Of a DNA stretch of 64,000 nt, positions 45,531 to 57,376 are shown piece after piece (position 1 is the first letter of the stretch; every line of letters starts with the position of its first letter). A program made the position numbers and the translations under genes. The stretch lies in the NCBI RefSeq assembly GCF_016859285.1, contig NC_053416.1:9918501-9982500 (forward strand), written 5' to 3'. The notes beneath the pieces were generated by a model that saw only the letters and a list, made by a program, of their open reading frames with translations, searched no databases and was not told where the DNA came from. Origin of the DNA: Xiphias gladius. Its lineage: Eukaryota; Chordata; Actinopteri; Istiophoriformes; Xiphiidae.

Positions 45531-47071
45531 CAGTGGCAAGAAAAAGTTGGGGCATCCCCGGTTCAAAATTTCTCTTACTGTGAATAGTTAAATGAGTAGA
45601 AGATAAAGTGATTTCCAAAAGGCATAGAATTAAAGATGAAACATTCTTTTAAAAATTTTAAGCAATATTAGTGTATTCTTTTTGTTTTGTACGAGTTTAG
45701 AGTAAAAAAGGAAAGGAGCACCGTACGAAAGTTTCGGCATCACAAGAGATTAAGGTCTCAGACCGTAATTAGTTTGTTAGGGCTACGCCCTGTTCACAGT
45801 CATCGATAGGAAAGGCCAAGTGATGCAAATTTGAAAGCTTTATATATACTGACTCCCAACAATCAGCAGACATGGGCTCCTCTAAAATGCTTCCCAGCAC
45901 TCTGAAAATTAAAACAATTGTTGCTCACAAAGCAGGAGAAGGCCATAAGAAGATAGCAAACCATTTTAGGGTAGCTGTTTCCTCAGTTTGTAATGTAATT
46001 AAGAAATGGTAGTAAACAGGCACGTTTGAGGTCAAGTTGAGGGTCTGGAAGACCAAGAAAACTTTCTGAGAGTAGTGCTCCTAGGATTGATAGAAAGGCA
46101 AATCAAAACCCCCGTTTGATTGCAAAAGACTTTCAGGACGATGTAGCAGACTCCGGAGTGGTGGTGCGCTGTTCTACTGTGCAGTGACACCTGCACAAAT
46201 ATGACCTTCACGGAAGAGTCATCAGAAGAAATGTTTCCTGTGTCCTCACCACAAAATTCAGTGTCTGAGGTTCGGAAAAGCAACATCGAAACAAGCCTGA
46301 TGTATTCTGGAAACAAGTCCAGTGGACTGATGAGGTTAAAATTTAACTTTTTGGCCGCAGTGAGCAAAGGTATGTTTGGAGAAAAAAGGGCACAGAATTT
46401 CATGCAAAGAACACCTCTCCAACAGCACAGGGGTGGATCGATCATGCTCTTCTGCAGGGGGAACATTTCACTGGGAGAGGGAAGAATGGATTTAATTAAA
46501 TACCAGCAAACTCTGGAAGCAAACATCACACGGTCTGTTAAAAAAGCTGAAGATGAAAAGAGGATGGCTTCTACAACAGGACAATGCTCCTAAACACACC
46601 TGAAAATCCACAATGGACTACCTCAAGAGGCACAAGATGAAGGTTTTGCCATGTCCCACACAGTCTCCCCACCCAAAAATCCTCAAATATCTGTGGATAG
46701 ACCTCAAAAGAGCAGTGCATGCAAAAAAGCTCAAGAATCTCACAGAACTAGACGCCTTTTGAAAGGAAGAATGGGCAAAAAACCCATAAACAAGAACTGA
46801 AAGAATCTTAGCTGCTACAAAAAGCGTTTACAAGCTGTGATACTTGCCAAAGGGGGTGTTACTAAGTACTCACCGTGCAGTGTGCCAATACTTTTGTTTC
46901 GGGCCCTTTTCCTTTTTTGTTACTTGGAAATAAAAGAGTAATCTTGCTTAAAATATTAGTGTGTCATCCTTAACTTTGTGCCCTTTGGAAATCAGTTCAT
47001 CTTTTACTTGCTTAACTATTCACAGTAACAGACATTTTGACCAAGGGTACCCAGACGTCTTCATGCCACTG
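45531..47071 (+). mobile_element. Tc1-like transposon, degenerate full-length copy
   Basis: Ends CAGTGGCAAGAAAAAGTTGG and, at the right, the reverse complement of CAGTGGCATGAAGACGTCTG. The inverted repeats extend about 200 bp (both contain TTACTGTGAATAGTTAA). A TA flanks each end at 45529 and 47072. Inside, a transposase remnant starts at about 45871 with a helix-turn-helix region (KTIVAHKAGEGHKKIAKHF). It is broken by stops and frameshifts before the catalytic part, so it cannot make active protein. It sits between the 3' ends of two convergent genes. Confidence 0.9.
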
Positions 47072-47310
47072 TATGTCACTGAACCAAACCACTCATTTCG
47101 CTGCAACAAACTCTTAGTTGATTCTGACATTTAATGCTGAACAGCTACAATTTAGCCGTAGAAACAACAGGATCATTCACATCATCCTGTTTTATGTCTA
47201 TCCATTTTTACTACAGTTGTGCACTACATATCTCAAGAAAGTCTTAAGCCCCTGCAAATTAATTCTCAGAAAATACCCAAACTCTGTCAGGTATGAAAGC
47301 TGTCAAAAAT

Positions 47311-47576
47311 TTTATTGTATGCTTGGGAAATTGGCTGTCTATGGAGCATGATAGAAAGTGTAAACAATTTGTAGTCAAAACATGAAAGACCACCCAGCAT
47401 GGGCATGTAAATTTCTGGTTTTGTACTGAAAAACATATCATTTAATTCAAATTACTGCCGTGTACTAAACTCTCTTTGTAGGAGCTGGAATGCTGTCAAC
47501 ATACGCACACTAATTCTACATAGTGTCTCATGACAGAACATAATGTTATCCAGTGACTGTCTCATATTTTTGTTCG
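47311..47576 (-). other. Probable short 3' UTR of the RIN gene
   Basis: The plus strand shows TTTATT at 47311-47316, which is AATAAA on the gene's strand, 261 bases past the TAG. This supports transcription ending before the Tc1-like element. Confidence 0.5.
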
Positions 47577-50500
47577 CTACAGGCTCATCGTGTTGTTCTG
47601 ACTGTGGGGTGAGTGAGGTGGAGTCTCTGCTGCCCCCTCAAGACTGCCGAAGGAACTGCAGCTGTCTGTGTCATTAAGAGAAGCTGCATTCATCTGTAAA
47701 ACCAGACCCTTTTCCTGCAGTTCCTCATTCGTGTCGCCGTCTTCATCCTTATTTTCACCTGCACCTGCTCCCTCCAGCTCACTGTCTCTCTCTGATCTTT
47801 GCTGATCTGGCCTTGAAGGGGTAGCAGGTGTGTGATGAGCCTGCTCTGCCAGCTGAGAGAAGGGTGCCGAGGTGAAGAGAGAAAGACCGAAGGGGATCTT
47901 TGGAGAAGGGGATGGGGACTGATAAGGTGAAAGAGAGGGCGAGGCACTGGGTGAGTCATGAGGAGAGATAGAAAAGGGGACCTTGGGAGAAAGTGATGGG
48001 GATTGATAAGGGGAGAGAGAGGGAGAAACACAGGGAGAGCTGTGAAGAGAGAGGGACAGAGACATTTTGGGGAAAAGGGGGGGCGCCATGGGAGAAACAG
48101 CTGGGGAGAGGTAAGGAGAGAGTGAGGGAGAATGGGAGAAATTGATCATTGGAGAGGGCTGCATGTAGTCTGAATCATCCGGGAGATTCTCCATTACTGC
48201 CGGTAGCTGAGCTGTAGCCCCCACTCCCTCGACTCCGGCTTGAGTTTGGCCCGGTGTTCGGCCCTGCTCCTGCGTCTCAGGCTGCGAGTGAGGAATTGTT
48301 GATGGAGGCTGCATTTGGGCCTCACTGGGCGTGTCCTGTATCTGTGTCGGAGGCTTGGTGTCCTGAGCTGTGGGATCACTCTGAGGGACTTGACTTAGGT
48401 TTTCACCCTTTAAAAGGCCTGGGCCTTCACTGGGTTGAGCGTCTTCTTGTTCCTGTTTCGGGGCTTTACATCTCCCCTTAGTTTTGGGCATTAGAGGCGG
48501 TGGAGGTGGTGGAGCAAGAGGAGGTGACAGCATGGTTGATGTCTCTGTGGAGACCCGAACCTTGAGGCTGCGTTTGAACATGCGCCGTCTGGACAAAGCG
48601 TTCTGAGACTGCAGGAAAAGGGGGTTGATGAAACAGAGAGCGCCCAGGCCGGAGCCACAGTCCAACTCTCTGGGGCTGCGCGTCGTGATTGGACAAAACT
48701 CGTGGAACAGAGTGGGGTTGGGACCCGATTGTTTGGTGGTAGTGTCTGACTGAAGTACTGTGTTGAGCTGGTAGTCTGAGTTGGGCTGGGGAGTGGACTC
48801 AGAGCTTGTCTGTGGAGGAGCAGCCGTCGAGGCTGAGGTTACAGTGTCTGGCTTCTTCTCCGTGTCCTTCTGGGGCTTAGGTGCCTCCCGTGGCCCACGG
48901 ACATTTAGGTGGGAACTCCAAAATTCTAGAAAACAATATAGAGGTTTTTTTTTTCATTGTAGTGAAACCGTGTTTTTTGCTTAATTGGTCAATTTTGAGC
49001 TATTACCATATCTGCCTTTGAAATCTTAATAATTTTATAAACTTAACAAAAAAGAATTAATGCATTTAACACAAAATGTGAAAAAAAATAGTGTGTAATC
49101 GTTATAAATGTTGTAAACATTTTTTAACATGTTAAAAAGCAACCTTCACATTTTACATTATACAGTATGTTTAACCTGAAAGGGGGGTTAATTTACTGTT
49201 TAAGTTTTTTATGTATAATGTGTTGTTTTCTTTTTGATGTTTCATATGAAAAAGCAATTTAAAATGGTATATTTCTTGGTATACAGTATATACTGTTGAT
49301 TATATTGCAATTAGTCAATAAAACTTAATTTCAATAGGTTTCTCTCTCATTCATCCTTCAATCGACAAAATAAAAATACCTGCACACAACTTTTTACAGT
49401 TTTTATGTTTGTTAACCAGCAGCCGGGAGGTAATTACTTTACGTTTACTATGTTTGTGCCTTGTGTAGATAAATCCTTTAAGGCCCGGATATTCGGGGGT
49501 GAGGTCACAAAATCTGGTGTGAGGGAAACAAGGAGTTGTGTTCACCAACCTATTCCCATATGTGAGATGGACTCCAGCTCTTTGTGGGATGTTGCCTTTG
49601 CAATGGCCTCAGGAAGCTCCAGAGGGAAGGGTAATACATCTCTGACAGACACAGACAATATATAATAAAAACCCTAACATCAGTTATTCAAGGTCATTAA
49701 TAAATAAAGACAGTGATCAATGTGGAAAAAGATTTTTAAAAATTGACCATGACACAAAAGAAGTGGGAAAAAAAAGTATTGAAAGAACAATGAAAGAGAT
49801 TATGGAGAAAGAGAACACAAAGGAGGCACAAATGAGAACGAGGAGGACAAAACTGTACCTGCTGACACAGTAGAAGGAAATTAGTCTCGGGAGATCTGGA
49901 AAGCTGATGGCTGAAGTCTCCACAGACAGAGCTGGGGGTTGATTACAATTCAAAGGTGCAGAGATTATTGGAGAGGGAGAAGGGTGGTAAGTAAGAACAG
50001 TGTGGAAAACGTGATTAAATAAACTACTTTAATCAGGGACACTGTGGAAGCTAGATGAATGTGACCAGTGTAGGATCATACCATATCAGTTTTTTAATGG
50101 ATTTCCTGCATTCCAAGCACCCATTGGTTGCCATTCAATTCCAATCATTTTAGTAAGAATATAAAGTTTCAGAGATTTGCTATTGTAGGTATGTGTGTAT
50201 GCTATTGTAAAGCAAACACGAGTGGCATTCATTTGACTGAACTAAGTCCAGTACAACACAAAATTAAATGCTCCGTCTCTAGCTTTGTGTCTGTTAAAAT
50301 CTGTTTAAGTTAACCACTTTGTTTTGCTAGGGTAACCAGAGGAAATTAGTCTCCTGTTACATGCATTTTCAATAAGTATATGAGCTATATGATAACTGGC
50401 TAAAACAATGCAATCAAACAAGCCTGGCAAATCGCACCATTTTACACACATGACATATATAGTGCACAACAGTCTTTAAGTTTTAACATGTTGTCTTGAT

Positions 50501-51075
50501 GTGTAATAACACTGCTGTGATTATAAATTTCTGTTCCAAAGAAAGGCCGATTTCATCTTGACAGATATCATTAAAGCTCATCAGGGTTTGGGAGTGTCAG
50601 GCTCTTACTGCAGTGTTCCTCCCTGATGCCAAACTGATGAACGAAGGATGGCACGCTGTCATCCGCCAAGCGGACGCACAGCACGTTTCTATGGGATGTG
50701 CGGGACTTTCGCACCAGGAATGTCTGCAGGACAACATAACTGATTAGTGAGTGCAATTGTGAGTGTGTAGGACTTGGAGAGAAGAGACAAGAGAGAGAAA
50801 CACTGTGTGTGTACATTCTCACAATTGACGTGCTTTGGATTTTCTTTAATAACTACTGAATGTGTGTATCTGACCCCAGGAGGCTCTCTCTGCAGTATGT
50901 GCAGTGCAGTGGCCGGGTTGATTGACAGCTGAAGCCAGACAGGGACTGTGAGCAGGAGACGGTCCAGTACGCTGATGCTTCTCAGGGAGCCCTGTCCCCT
51001 TTGATGCCCAAGGAACTTGCGCTCCGACTGGCTGGGCTCCGGGAAATCATACAGAGGCTCTTCTTGCTGCGCCAT
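47577..51075 (-). CDS. rin1: Ras and Rab interactor (RIN1-like), SH2 and proline-rich; no VPS9 domain
   Basis: RIN proteins are Ras effectors and Rab5 exchange factors with SH2, proline-rich, RH/VPS9 and Ras-association parts. Exons in coding order: 51075-50875, 50723-50609, 49931-49859, 49641-49550, 48925-47577. Phases agree, giving 609 residues. An SH2 domain (about 44-145) shows VPVWLQLSINPATALHILQ, FLVRKS (phosphotyrosine-binding R72) and ISFPDLPRLISFYC. RIN-specific sequence follows (HMGIEFWSSHLN, LDCGSGLGALCFINPLFLQ), then a proline-rich run and Ser-Pro repeats. The last exon ends at a TAG with no donor that clearly continues it. AATAAA on this strand lies at 47316-47311. No VPS9 or RA sequence exists between here and dpp3. 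SH2 content is certain; RIN1 rather than RIN2/RIN3 rests on synteny. Confidence 0.75.
47880..48160 (-). repeat. Ser-Pro-rich coding repeat in the RIN gene
   Basis: Two or three degenerate units of the form SPSLSPYQSP-SLSPKVPF repeat in tandem, with related but weaker units on the N-terminal side (SPYLSPAVSP, FPKMSLSLS). The segment is dense in S/T-P sites, suited to proline-directed kinases or SH3 binding (inference). Confidence 0.8.
48926..50608 (-). other. RIN gene introns
   Basis: Introns 48926-49549, 49642-49858 and 49932-50608 separate the SH2-coding exons from the long last exon. They are AT-rich with no recognised repeat or RNA. Confidence 0.65.
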
Positions 51076-51559
51076 CTACCCGCACAACAAAAATACACAC
51101 ATTGTTATTAATTGTCTGGCCCACTGATCATGCACCTCTGTACGTGCTCTAGGTGGTTATTATACTGTATGTCTCTGTGGTCACATTCATAACAGGAAGA
51201 TGCAGACACACAGCTGCGTTATAAATCGGCCTGGATTTGGACAGCAAGTCCAGACTTGGTGAAGTGCAGCAGCTCAGACAGCATAAATACTATAGGAATC
51301 AACCTTTTTTAAAATATAAACACAGAGACGGGATACACAAACGCAACAGGGGGCGAGGGAACAATAAATATTAAAAACTAAAGAAAAGTGTCGTTGATAC
51401 AGTTGATTAATGGGTATTATAAAGACCATGCTGTATCTAATATGTCTTCCAACCTATTAAAGCTGCCGTCTGAGTGCAGTCTACATGTCAACATCTGTCT
51501 GGATCCGCAGCGTGCATTCCTGTAAAACATTTCCTCCTCAAACCATGTTACGCGCAGAG

Positions 51560-52430
51560 TCTGCCTGCTGCTGTGAACTCCAGCAACTCGTCACACCAAA
51601 TCGTGTGTACTGCGCGATCCTAGCTTTAACATTAGCGGGCTCGTAGTTTACCTCTTTGCCCCGATTCTTCTTTTAATCCCCTGCGGATCCACCGTAAGAC
51701 GGCATGCTCGTTATTCTTCCATGATGGAAGTTTTTACTACGATGACAAGACAACTTCTCATCCACTCCGGCCTGTCGTAACGTGCGTCCCCAGGTCTTTC
51801 TTCTTCTTCCGTGGCTCCTCCTCCTTCACTCCCACCTGCGAACAAGTACTTCGCAGTACTGTAAGTCATGGGCTGGCGCTAGACCACATTCAACTTTAAT
51901 TCAAGTTCAATTCAAGTGTAATTGCGTTATTATGACGAGCGTTATTATTAGGGGTAGCAGTGATAGTTGTTAATGTACGGTGTTGCTGCAGTGGCATATT
52001 AGACCTTGTGTTTGCTATAGTCAGCCGACATTTTTAAAAAGTAAACGAGCTAACTTTAGCAACGTCACAACATCAGAAGGAACGAAGTTGTCAAATTTTC
52101 CCAAATACTATTATCAAGCTAACCAGACACGACCTTTTTTCAACCATTTTAAACGACGTTATACCCAATGCAATACAAAATAATAACAATACGTATGTAT
52201 CTATCACATGCTGTGCCTGTATGCCTGTATGTGTGAACGTACGCACGTATGTATGTATGTATGTATGTATGCGTGCATGCTATGTGAGGCATACATTTTG
52301 TGAGTCCGTGTCAAGAATCACTTTGTGCAAACTCGATGAAAGTGCGCCCCCGTGGCCGCCACGGCTCCTCCAGAAACCGGACCCGGATGTGAGGTTTGAA
52401 ATACAACAGCTCCGGGACCGCGTTGGGTAA
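51560..52430. promoter_or_regulatory. Head-to-head promoter region of the RIN gene and rbm14
   Basis: The minus-strand gene appears to start with an untranslated exon whose donor (GCAAAGAG|GTAAAC) lies near 51650. The plus-strand gene has an untranslated exon ending at 52426 (GTTGG|GTAAGAAG). CpG dinucleotides are denser here than in neighbouring spacers, and no TATA box stands out. GTATGTATG tetranucleotide repeats lie at about 52246-52270. A shared CpG-type promoter is inferred, not shown. Confidence 0.45.
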
Positions 52431-53079
52431 GAAGTCGTTGTACTGTGCTGGAATAATTAATGCTTTTCCCTCCTATTTTGGACAAAACCGAAAACGCGGC
52501 AGGATTATTTTATTTGCTTTATGATAGTTCCTACGAGGAATAAGCATCTATCTTAAGTAAACGCTTTCGTCCTCTATGATAAAACCACTAGGTTAGCGTT
52601 AGCTACCTAGCTTAGCTAACGTTAGCTACATCGTTAATGCTGCCGTCGAACAAGATGGCCAGTAGTTTTTAGCTAGCTGTTGGTTGTGTAACTGAGCTTA
52701 TATTATCGCATGCAAACAAGTTTTTGTTCCTGTTTATGCGTTGTTTGTCTGTAATTAGCCGACCTAGCAGGCCGACAAACTGCCCCTAACTTCATTGGAT
52801 CAGTTTTCGCCGCGAAGGTTTACGTTTTAATTACTTTAGCTTATAGTCCTCGACTAGCTAACGGATAGCTAACACTTCGTACCAGATGGCAGCGTATTAA
52901 CTCAATTTATAAATAATAACCCCATCTTATAGTATTACTAGAGCTTAACAAAATCAGCTGTGGTCAGCTAGTGGTAATTTTGCCTCAACGTAAATCTCAA
53001 CGTATTTAGATTCACTAACCAATTAGCATTACGATTAAGTATCAAACTTAATCGAGGCGTCCTGTTTACTCTCTTGCAG
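52427..53079 (+). other. Intron in the 5' UTR of rbm14
   Basis: Begins GTAAGAAG at 52427 and ends CTCTTGCAG at 53079. The start codon lies 20 bases into the next exon. Repeated GTTAGCTA-type words occur at 52590-52680. Confidence 0.6.
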
Positions 53080-53098
53080 ATGACTTGTTGATACAGAG

Positions 53099-53570
53099 AT
53101 GAGCGGTGACAACGTTAAGTTATTTGTGGGCAACCTTCCATTAGATGCAACTCACGACGAGCTAAACAAGCTCTTCGCGCCGTATGGAGAGATCAACACC
53201 TGCTCCTTGCTCAGGCAGTATGCCTTTGTTACCCTGAAGGGAGAGGGGGCAGCAGACAGGTATTCAACTGCCCATTGCTACTAGTTGATATGATGAATGA
53301 ACTGCTCTTCTTACATATTTTAGGAATAAAGTTGAATAAAGATATTAAATGTTATGCATAAACCATCTAGTAAAGCCCAGGTTCAGACCACTTTTGTTAA
53401 TCAGGTATAGTTATGAGTTGTTTAGTCAAGTTTATCACATTGTTGTCAGGTAAACCAGTCCAACCTGTCAGTTTTGAACATAGCTGTCAAGCCTGTTTTT
53501 TAACTTAAGGTAAAATAAAGTTCATTAATTTAAAAGATGAATGGTAAAATCCATATACATGCAATAGACT

Positions 53571-53614
<44 letters not shown>

Positions 53615-56600
53615 ATCAATATATATACACGCATATGTGTGTGTGTGTGTATATATGTGTGTGTATATATATATATAACTACACACATATGTGTGTATAT
53701 ATATGTGTATATATATATACACGCACGTGTGTGTTTTTATATATAATACACGCGTGTATATATAGATATATATAGATCGATATATATTTCTATCTATATA
53801 TCGATCTATAGCTATATATGGATAGATATAGCTCTAGATATAAATAGATATAGGTATATATAGCTATATATCTATAACTATATAGATATATATAGCTATA
53901 GATAGATAGATGTATGTATACACACATATGTGTATACGCATATATGTATAATCTATACATTCATGAAAAAAAGAGATGCATCTGTGTTGCAATAAAACTA
54001 TGATTATAAAAAACTATAGGAAGGGTCATTAGTGTCATTGTTACAATTGTTTCAAACTACTATCACATAAATATGGAGTGTGGATGGAGAGAAATAATAT
54101 TTGACTCTTCCAATGTAGCTGGAGGTGTTAAAGCAATAGTCAGAAGTCCTGATGTAAGCTCTTACATTCTTATTCAAGAGATTGAATGTTAGAGCTTGCA
54201 GAGCAGCTCTTCCTTGCTTAATGTAAGACTCTGGTAGCAGTTATTATTGTACTGCACCCTTTTTACTACTGAAAAAGCACACTGTTTAGCTTTGAGCATT
54301 CCCTCTTATACTATCAAAAGGCAACCAGAATTATGATTTTAAATAAGGGCTGACAGACCTAGATTAGACAACAAAATTAGAGAAGTTCATAAAAGTCTAA
54401 AGCTTGCAAAATAAAACTGACAGGCTTTTTGGGTGTAATGCTGTACAGTGTCTGAGATAACAGAAAAAAACTGGAGTTGTTTTGGTTTTTTTTTTTGGGG
54501 GGGGGGCAAAAAACAAGAACTGGACCACTGCAGAATTGAAAACAATATTGTAAAATGATTAGTTCAAGAGACTTTGTGTTCTTAAGCCTGTTCACGGTTT
54601 AATTAATGTAATTTCCATTGAGATATAAAATTGCTGGTAAAACCAAAGACTGGCAGCATTTGGGTCATATTAGTTTCATCTCTTCTATTCTATAAACTAT
54701 TAATTTCATCTGTTAATAGTATTAATGTTTAACCTCAGCTAAAATGTCTCAGATATCACTGTTATTGTTTTCTGTTGTGTAACTGATGATGATGATGATG
54801 ATGGCAAAAATAATTTTGGTTCTTACAGGGCCATACGACATCTTGATGGTAAAGAGTACAGAGGCAGGCCCCTGGTGGTCGAGGAATCCCGTGCACGCCC
54901 ACCCAACTCCACTAAAGTGTTTGTGGGGAACCTGAGTGCAACATGTTCAGCTGATGATTTACACGGGCTGTTCTCAACCTTCGGAAGAGTTTTAGACTGT
55001 GATAAAGTCAAAGGTGCGTTAGAAAGCCTATCACCAATACAGGTGGTAGAACTCACATATATGTAGGGATTTACATGAAAACTTTGAGTCTTTACTGAAT
55101 CAAAATGAGCCATCTTGCTTGAGAATAGCATGAGGTAACAGTAATATTGTCAAATTACAACACGCTAAATTTGATCACGTTTTCTGGGCGAACAATTTAA
55201 TCTAGGCAGGTGGGTTTTCCGTTTCAAGTGTTAAATCAAGTTAATAATGTAAAACAAAAGGTGACAAAAATATGAGAGAGACATTTTATATTGAAATCAG
55301 TCTCATGCCAACACTAAGCTCGCTGCTTCCTCTGTACTTTACAGCCAGATTATGCTCAAATGTTGGCTATGCCTTTGTGCATATGGAGAGGAAGGAGGAT
55401 GCCCTGGCAGCTATTGACGCACTCAACGGGACCATGTTCAAGGGCCGTCAGTTGGCTGTAGAGCTGTCCAAAGCCCAACCTTTAATCAACCAGATTGTAA
55501 CGGCCGGAAATTCAGCTAACCCTACCGGTAGTGTAACAGCAGATGGAGAATAAGGCTCCATTTTATAAGTGTTTTGCATTTAATTGAATGCTGTAACAGC
55601 CCCTGTCCATGTTCTCATCGTGTTTTCTGCTCCCTCCTCATTCCAGGTGGCAGAGAGGGTCTTCTTCCGCGACCACCTCCATCACTAGAGCATCACCAGA
55701 GTCAAGCAGCTGTGCTTGCAGCAGCTGCAGCAGCTGCCGCAGGACTACCCATACAAGTAATTTAATTTTCTAGCAGGACATTCCACTATCATGGGAAACC
55801 TCTAACTAATAATCTCTGAAAACTGAGGGAGTTCAGGAAAACAATTTAACAGCTCATGAGTTTATGAGCTATCATTTATGATGGACTTGTTTTCAATCAG
55901 ATATGTTGAAAAAACTTACTCTGATATTTCCCATGCTGTAATGTTGTGTTGTATTATTTAAATAAATCAGGTTTGAGTATATTTCCTTTTTTTAATGCTG
56001 GTGTCTTTTGTCTGTCTTTGCAGGTTCAACAAAGTGTCCATAACTCATTCTACAACACAACATCCTTTGACCCTACCTACGCTGCTCTGAAGGGCATTAC
56101 AAGCGCTAAAGGTGCAGATGGGGTGATATATGGTGCTCTTGCCAGCCAGGTGTATGGAGCTGTTGCTGACCAGGTGTACCATGATCTGGCCAATCACAAT
56201 TCTGGAGCCAGCGCCGCTGTTGAAGAAGTGGAGCCACAGACAGGACCAGACCCAACAACACTTTTCGAGGCAGCTAGAGCCAAGTTCTTTCAGGAGGGAC
56301 AGAAGGTCTTTAACATTTATTTGAATAAAAATGTAAAATGTTCTTCTCCGTGTATATTTTTGTGTCGCTAACATTGATCTACATTTTATGCATATTTACT
56401 GACAAGGTTCTGGCAGAGCAGCAGGCAGGGAAAAAGGCAGCGTCTTCAGATAACGAGCGGGACCGTAGCCCTATCAGAGGAAATCGAGCCCCCCTCCTCC
56501 CTGACCCTGTCCCAGGTTCCTTCGCTCAGATACGACCCAAACGACGTGCCCTGCTGCCAACACCACCGGGAGGACCTGAAGACCCTGCCGCCGCCACGAC

Positions 56601-57376
56601 TCCTGAAGGGTCAGATCCAGTTGCTAGGTACACATTAACACATTTTAATATAGGATGGAGGCAGAAGAAAAATAATCACATTAAACCTGCTTCCACTTGT
56701 AAATATAATAACTATAATAGTTTTTTTACATAGCACTTAAGAAAATCAGTGATTACAAAACGATTGACATGAACATTAAGCTAAAAACATCCACTTGTCC
56801 ATTATTTCACAGGAGATGTTAATTTTGGACTAACTTTGCTTCGTTTTACAATTTCTTCTACTTCCCTCATACCTCATCAACTGTAACCTGCACTCCAGGT
56901 CTTACACAGAGTACTACCAGCAAATGCATCAATACCAACAGTATCAACAGTACCAACAACAGTACCAGTATCTTCAGTATGCCTACACCAATCCTCCACC
57001 TCCTCCGCCACCTCCTCCGCCTCCACCAGCCACCACACAGGCACAGGCCTCTACCACAGCCACTGCACCCCCAGGAACGTACACAGCACCCCCAACATAT
57101 GCCGCATCGGGAGCCTACGCAGCGCCAGGAACGTACGGCGCTTCAGGAAGTTACGACACCTCATCAGGGAGCTACGATGCCTCATCTGGAAGCTACGACA
57201 ACTCTGCGCGCTATGACGCATCTGGGGGCTACGGAGCATATGATTCATCAGGGGCTTACGCAGCAGCGGGAAGCTACTCCACATCCACACCGTATGAGCA
57301 GACACCCGCACACGGGCAACCCATGCCCCAGCGCCATGATTACCCTTACCACACGCCAGAACCCCCTTACCGATAG
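53099..57376 (+). CDS. rbm14: RNA-binding protein 14 (CoAA-like): two RRMs and a Tyr/Gly/Ser-rich tail
   Basis: RBM14 is a nuclear paraspeckle protein and transcription coactivator that couples transcription to splicing. Exons: 53099-53259, 54829-55013, 55345-55527, 55647-55756, 56024-56305, 56407-56627, 56899-57376, giving 539 residues with consistent phases. RRM1 (about 6-75) has KLFVGNLPL and YAFVTLK. RRM2 (about 83-155) has KVFVGNLSA and VGYAFVHME. Then come a poly-Ala run, [10 protein letters not shown] and [17 protein letters not shown], an RDRSPIRG motif, Gln/Tyr repeats, a P12 run and many SGSYD / YGASG repeats. No CCHC zinc finger is present, which argues against RBM4. The acceptor before 56407 has a poor pyrimidine tract but keeps the frame. 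Confidence 0.85.
53260..54828 (+). other. rbm14 intron 1 of the coding region, with simple-sequence blocks
   Basis: Includes (TG)n at 53572-53612, then about 340 bases of alternating TA/TG/GATA sequence to 53950, and (GAT)n at 54785-54802. No exon or RNA gene recognised. Confidence 0.75.
53572..53950 (+). repeat. Compound TG / TATA / GATA simple-sequence block
   Basis: About 20 TG units pass into ATATATGTG- and TATAGATAGATA-type sequence. Alternating purine-pyrimidine tracts of this kind can form Z-DNA or cruciforms. Confidence 0.9.
56985..57290 (+). repeat. Low-complexity coding repeats of rbm14
   Basis: A run of 12 Pro codons is followed by Ala/Thr-rich sequence and then repeats of the form SGSYDxS and YGASG. 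This is the prion-like, phase-separation-prone part known in RBM14. Confidence 0.85.

Noticed and set aside
46201-46593. 130-residue frame that could look like a small gene
   Set aside because: It is part of the broken transposase inside the Tc1-like element and is in the wrong frame for part of its length.
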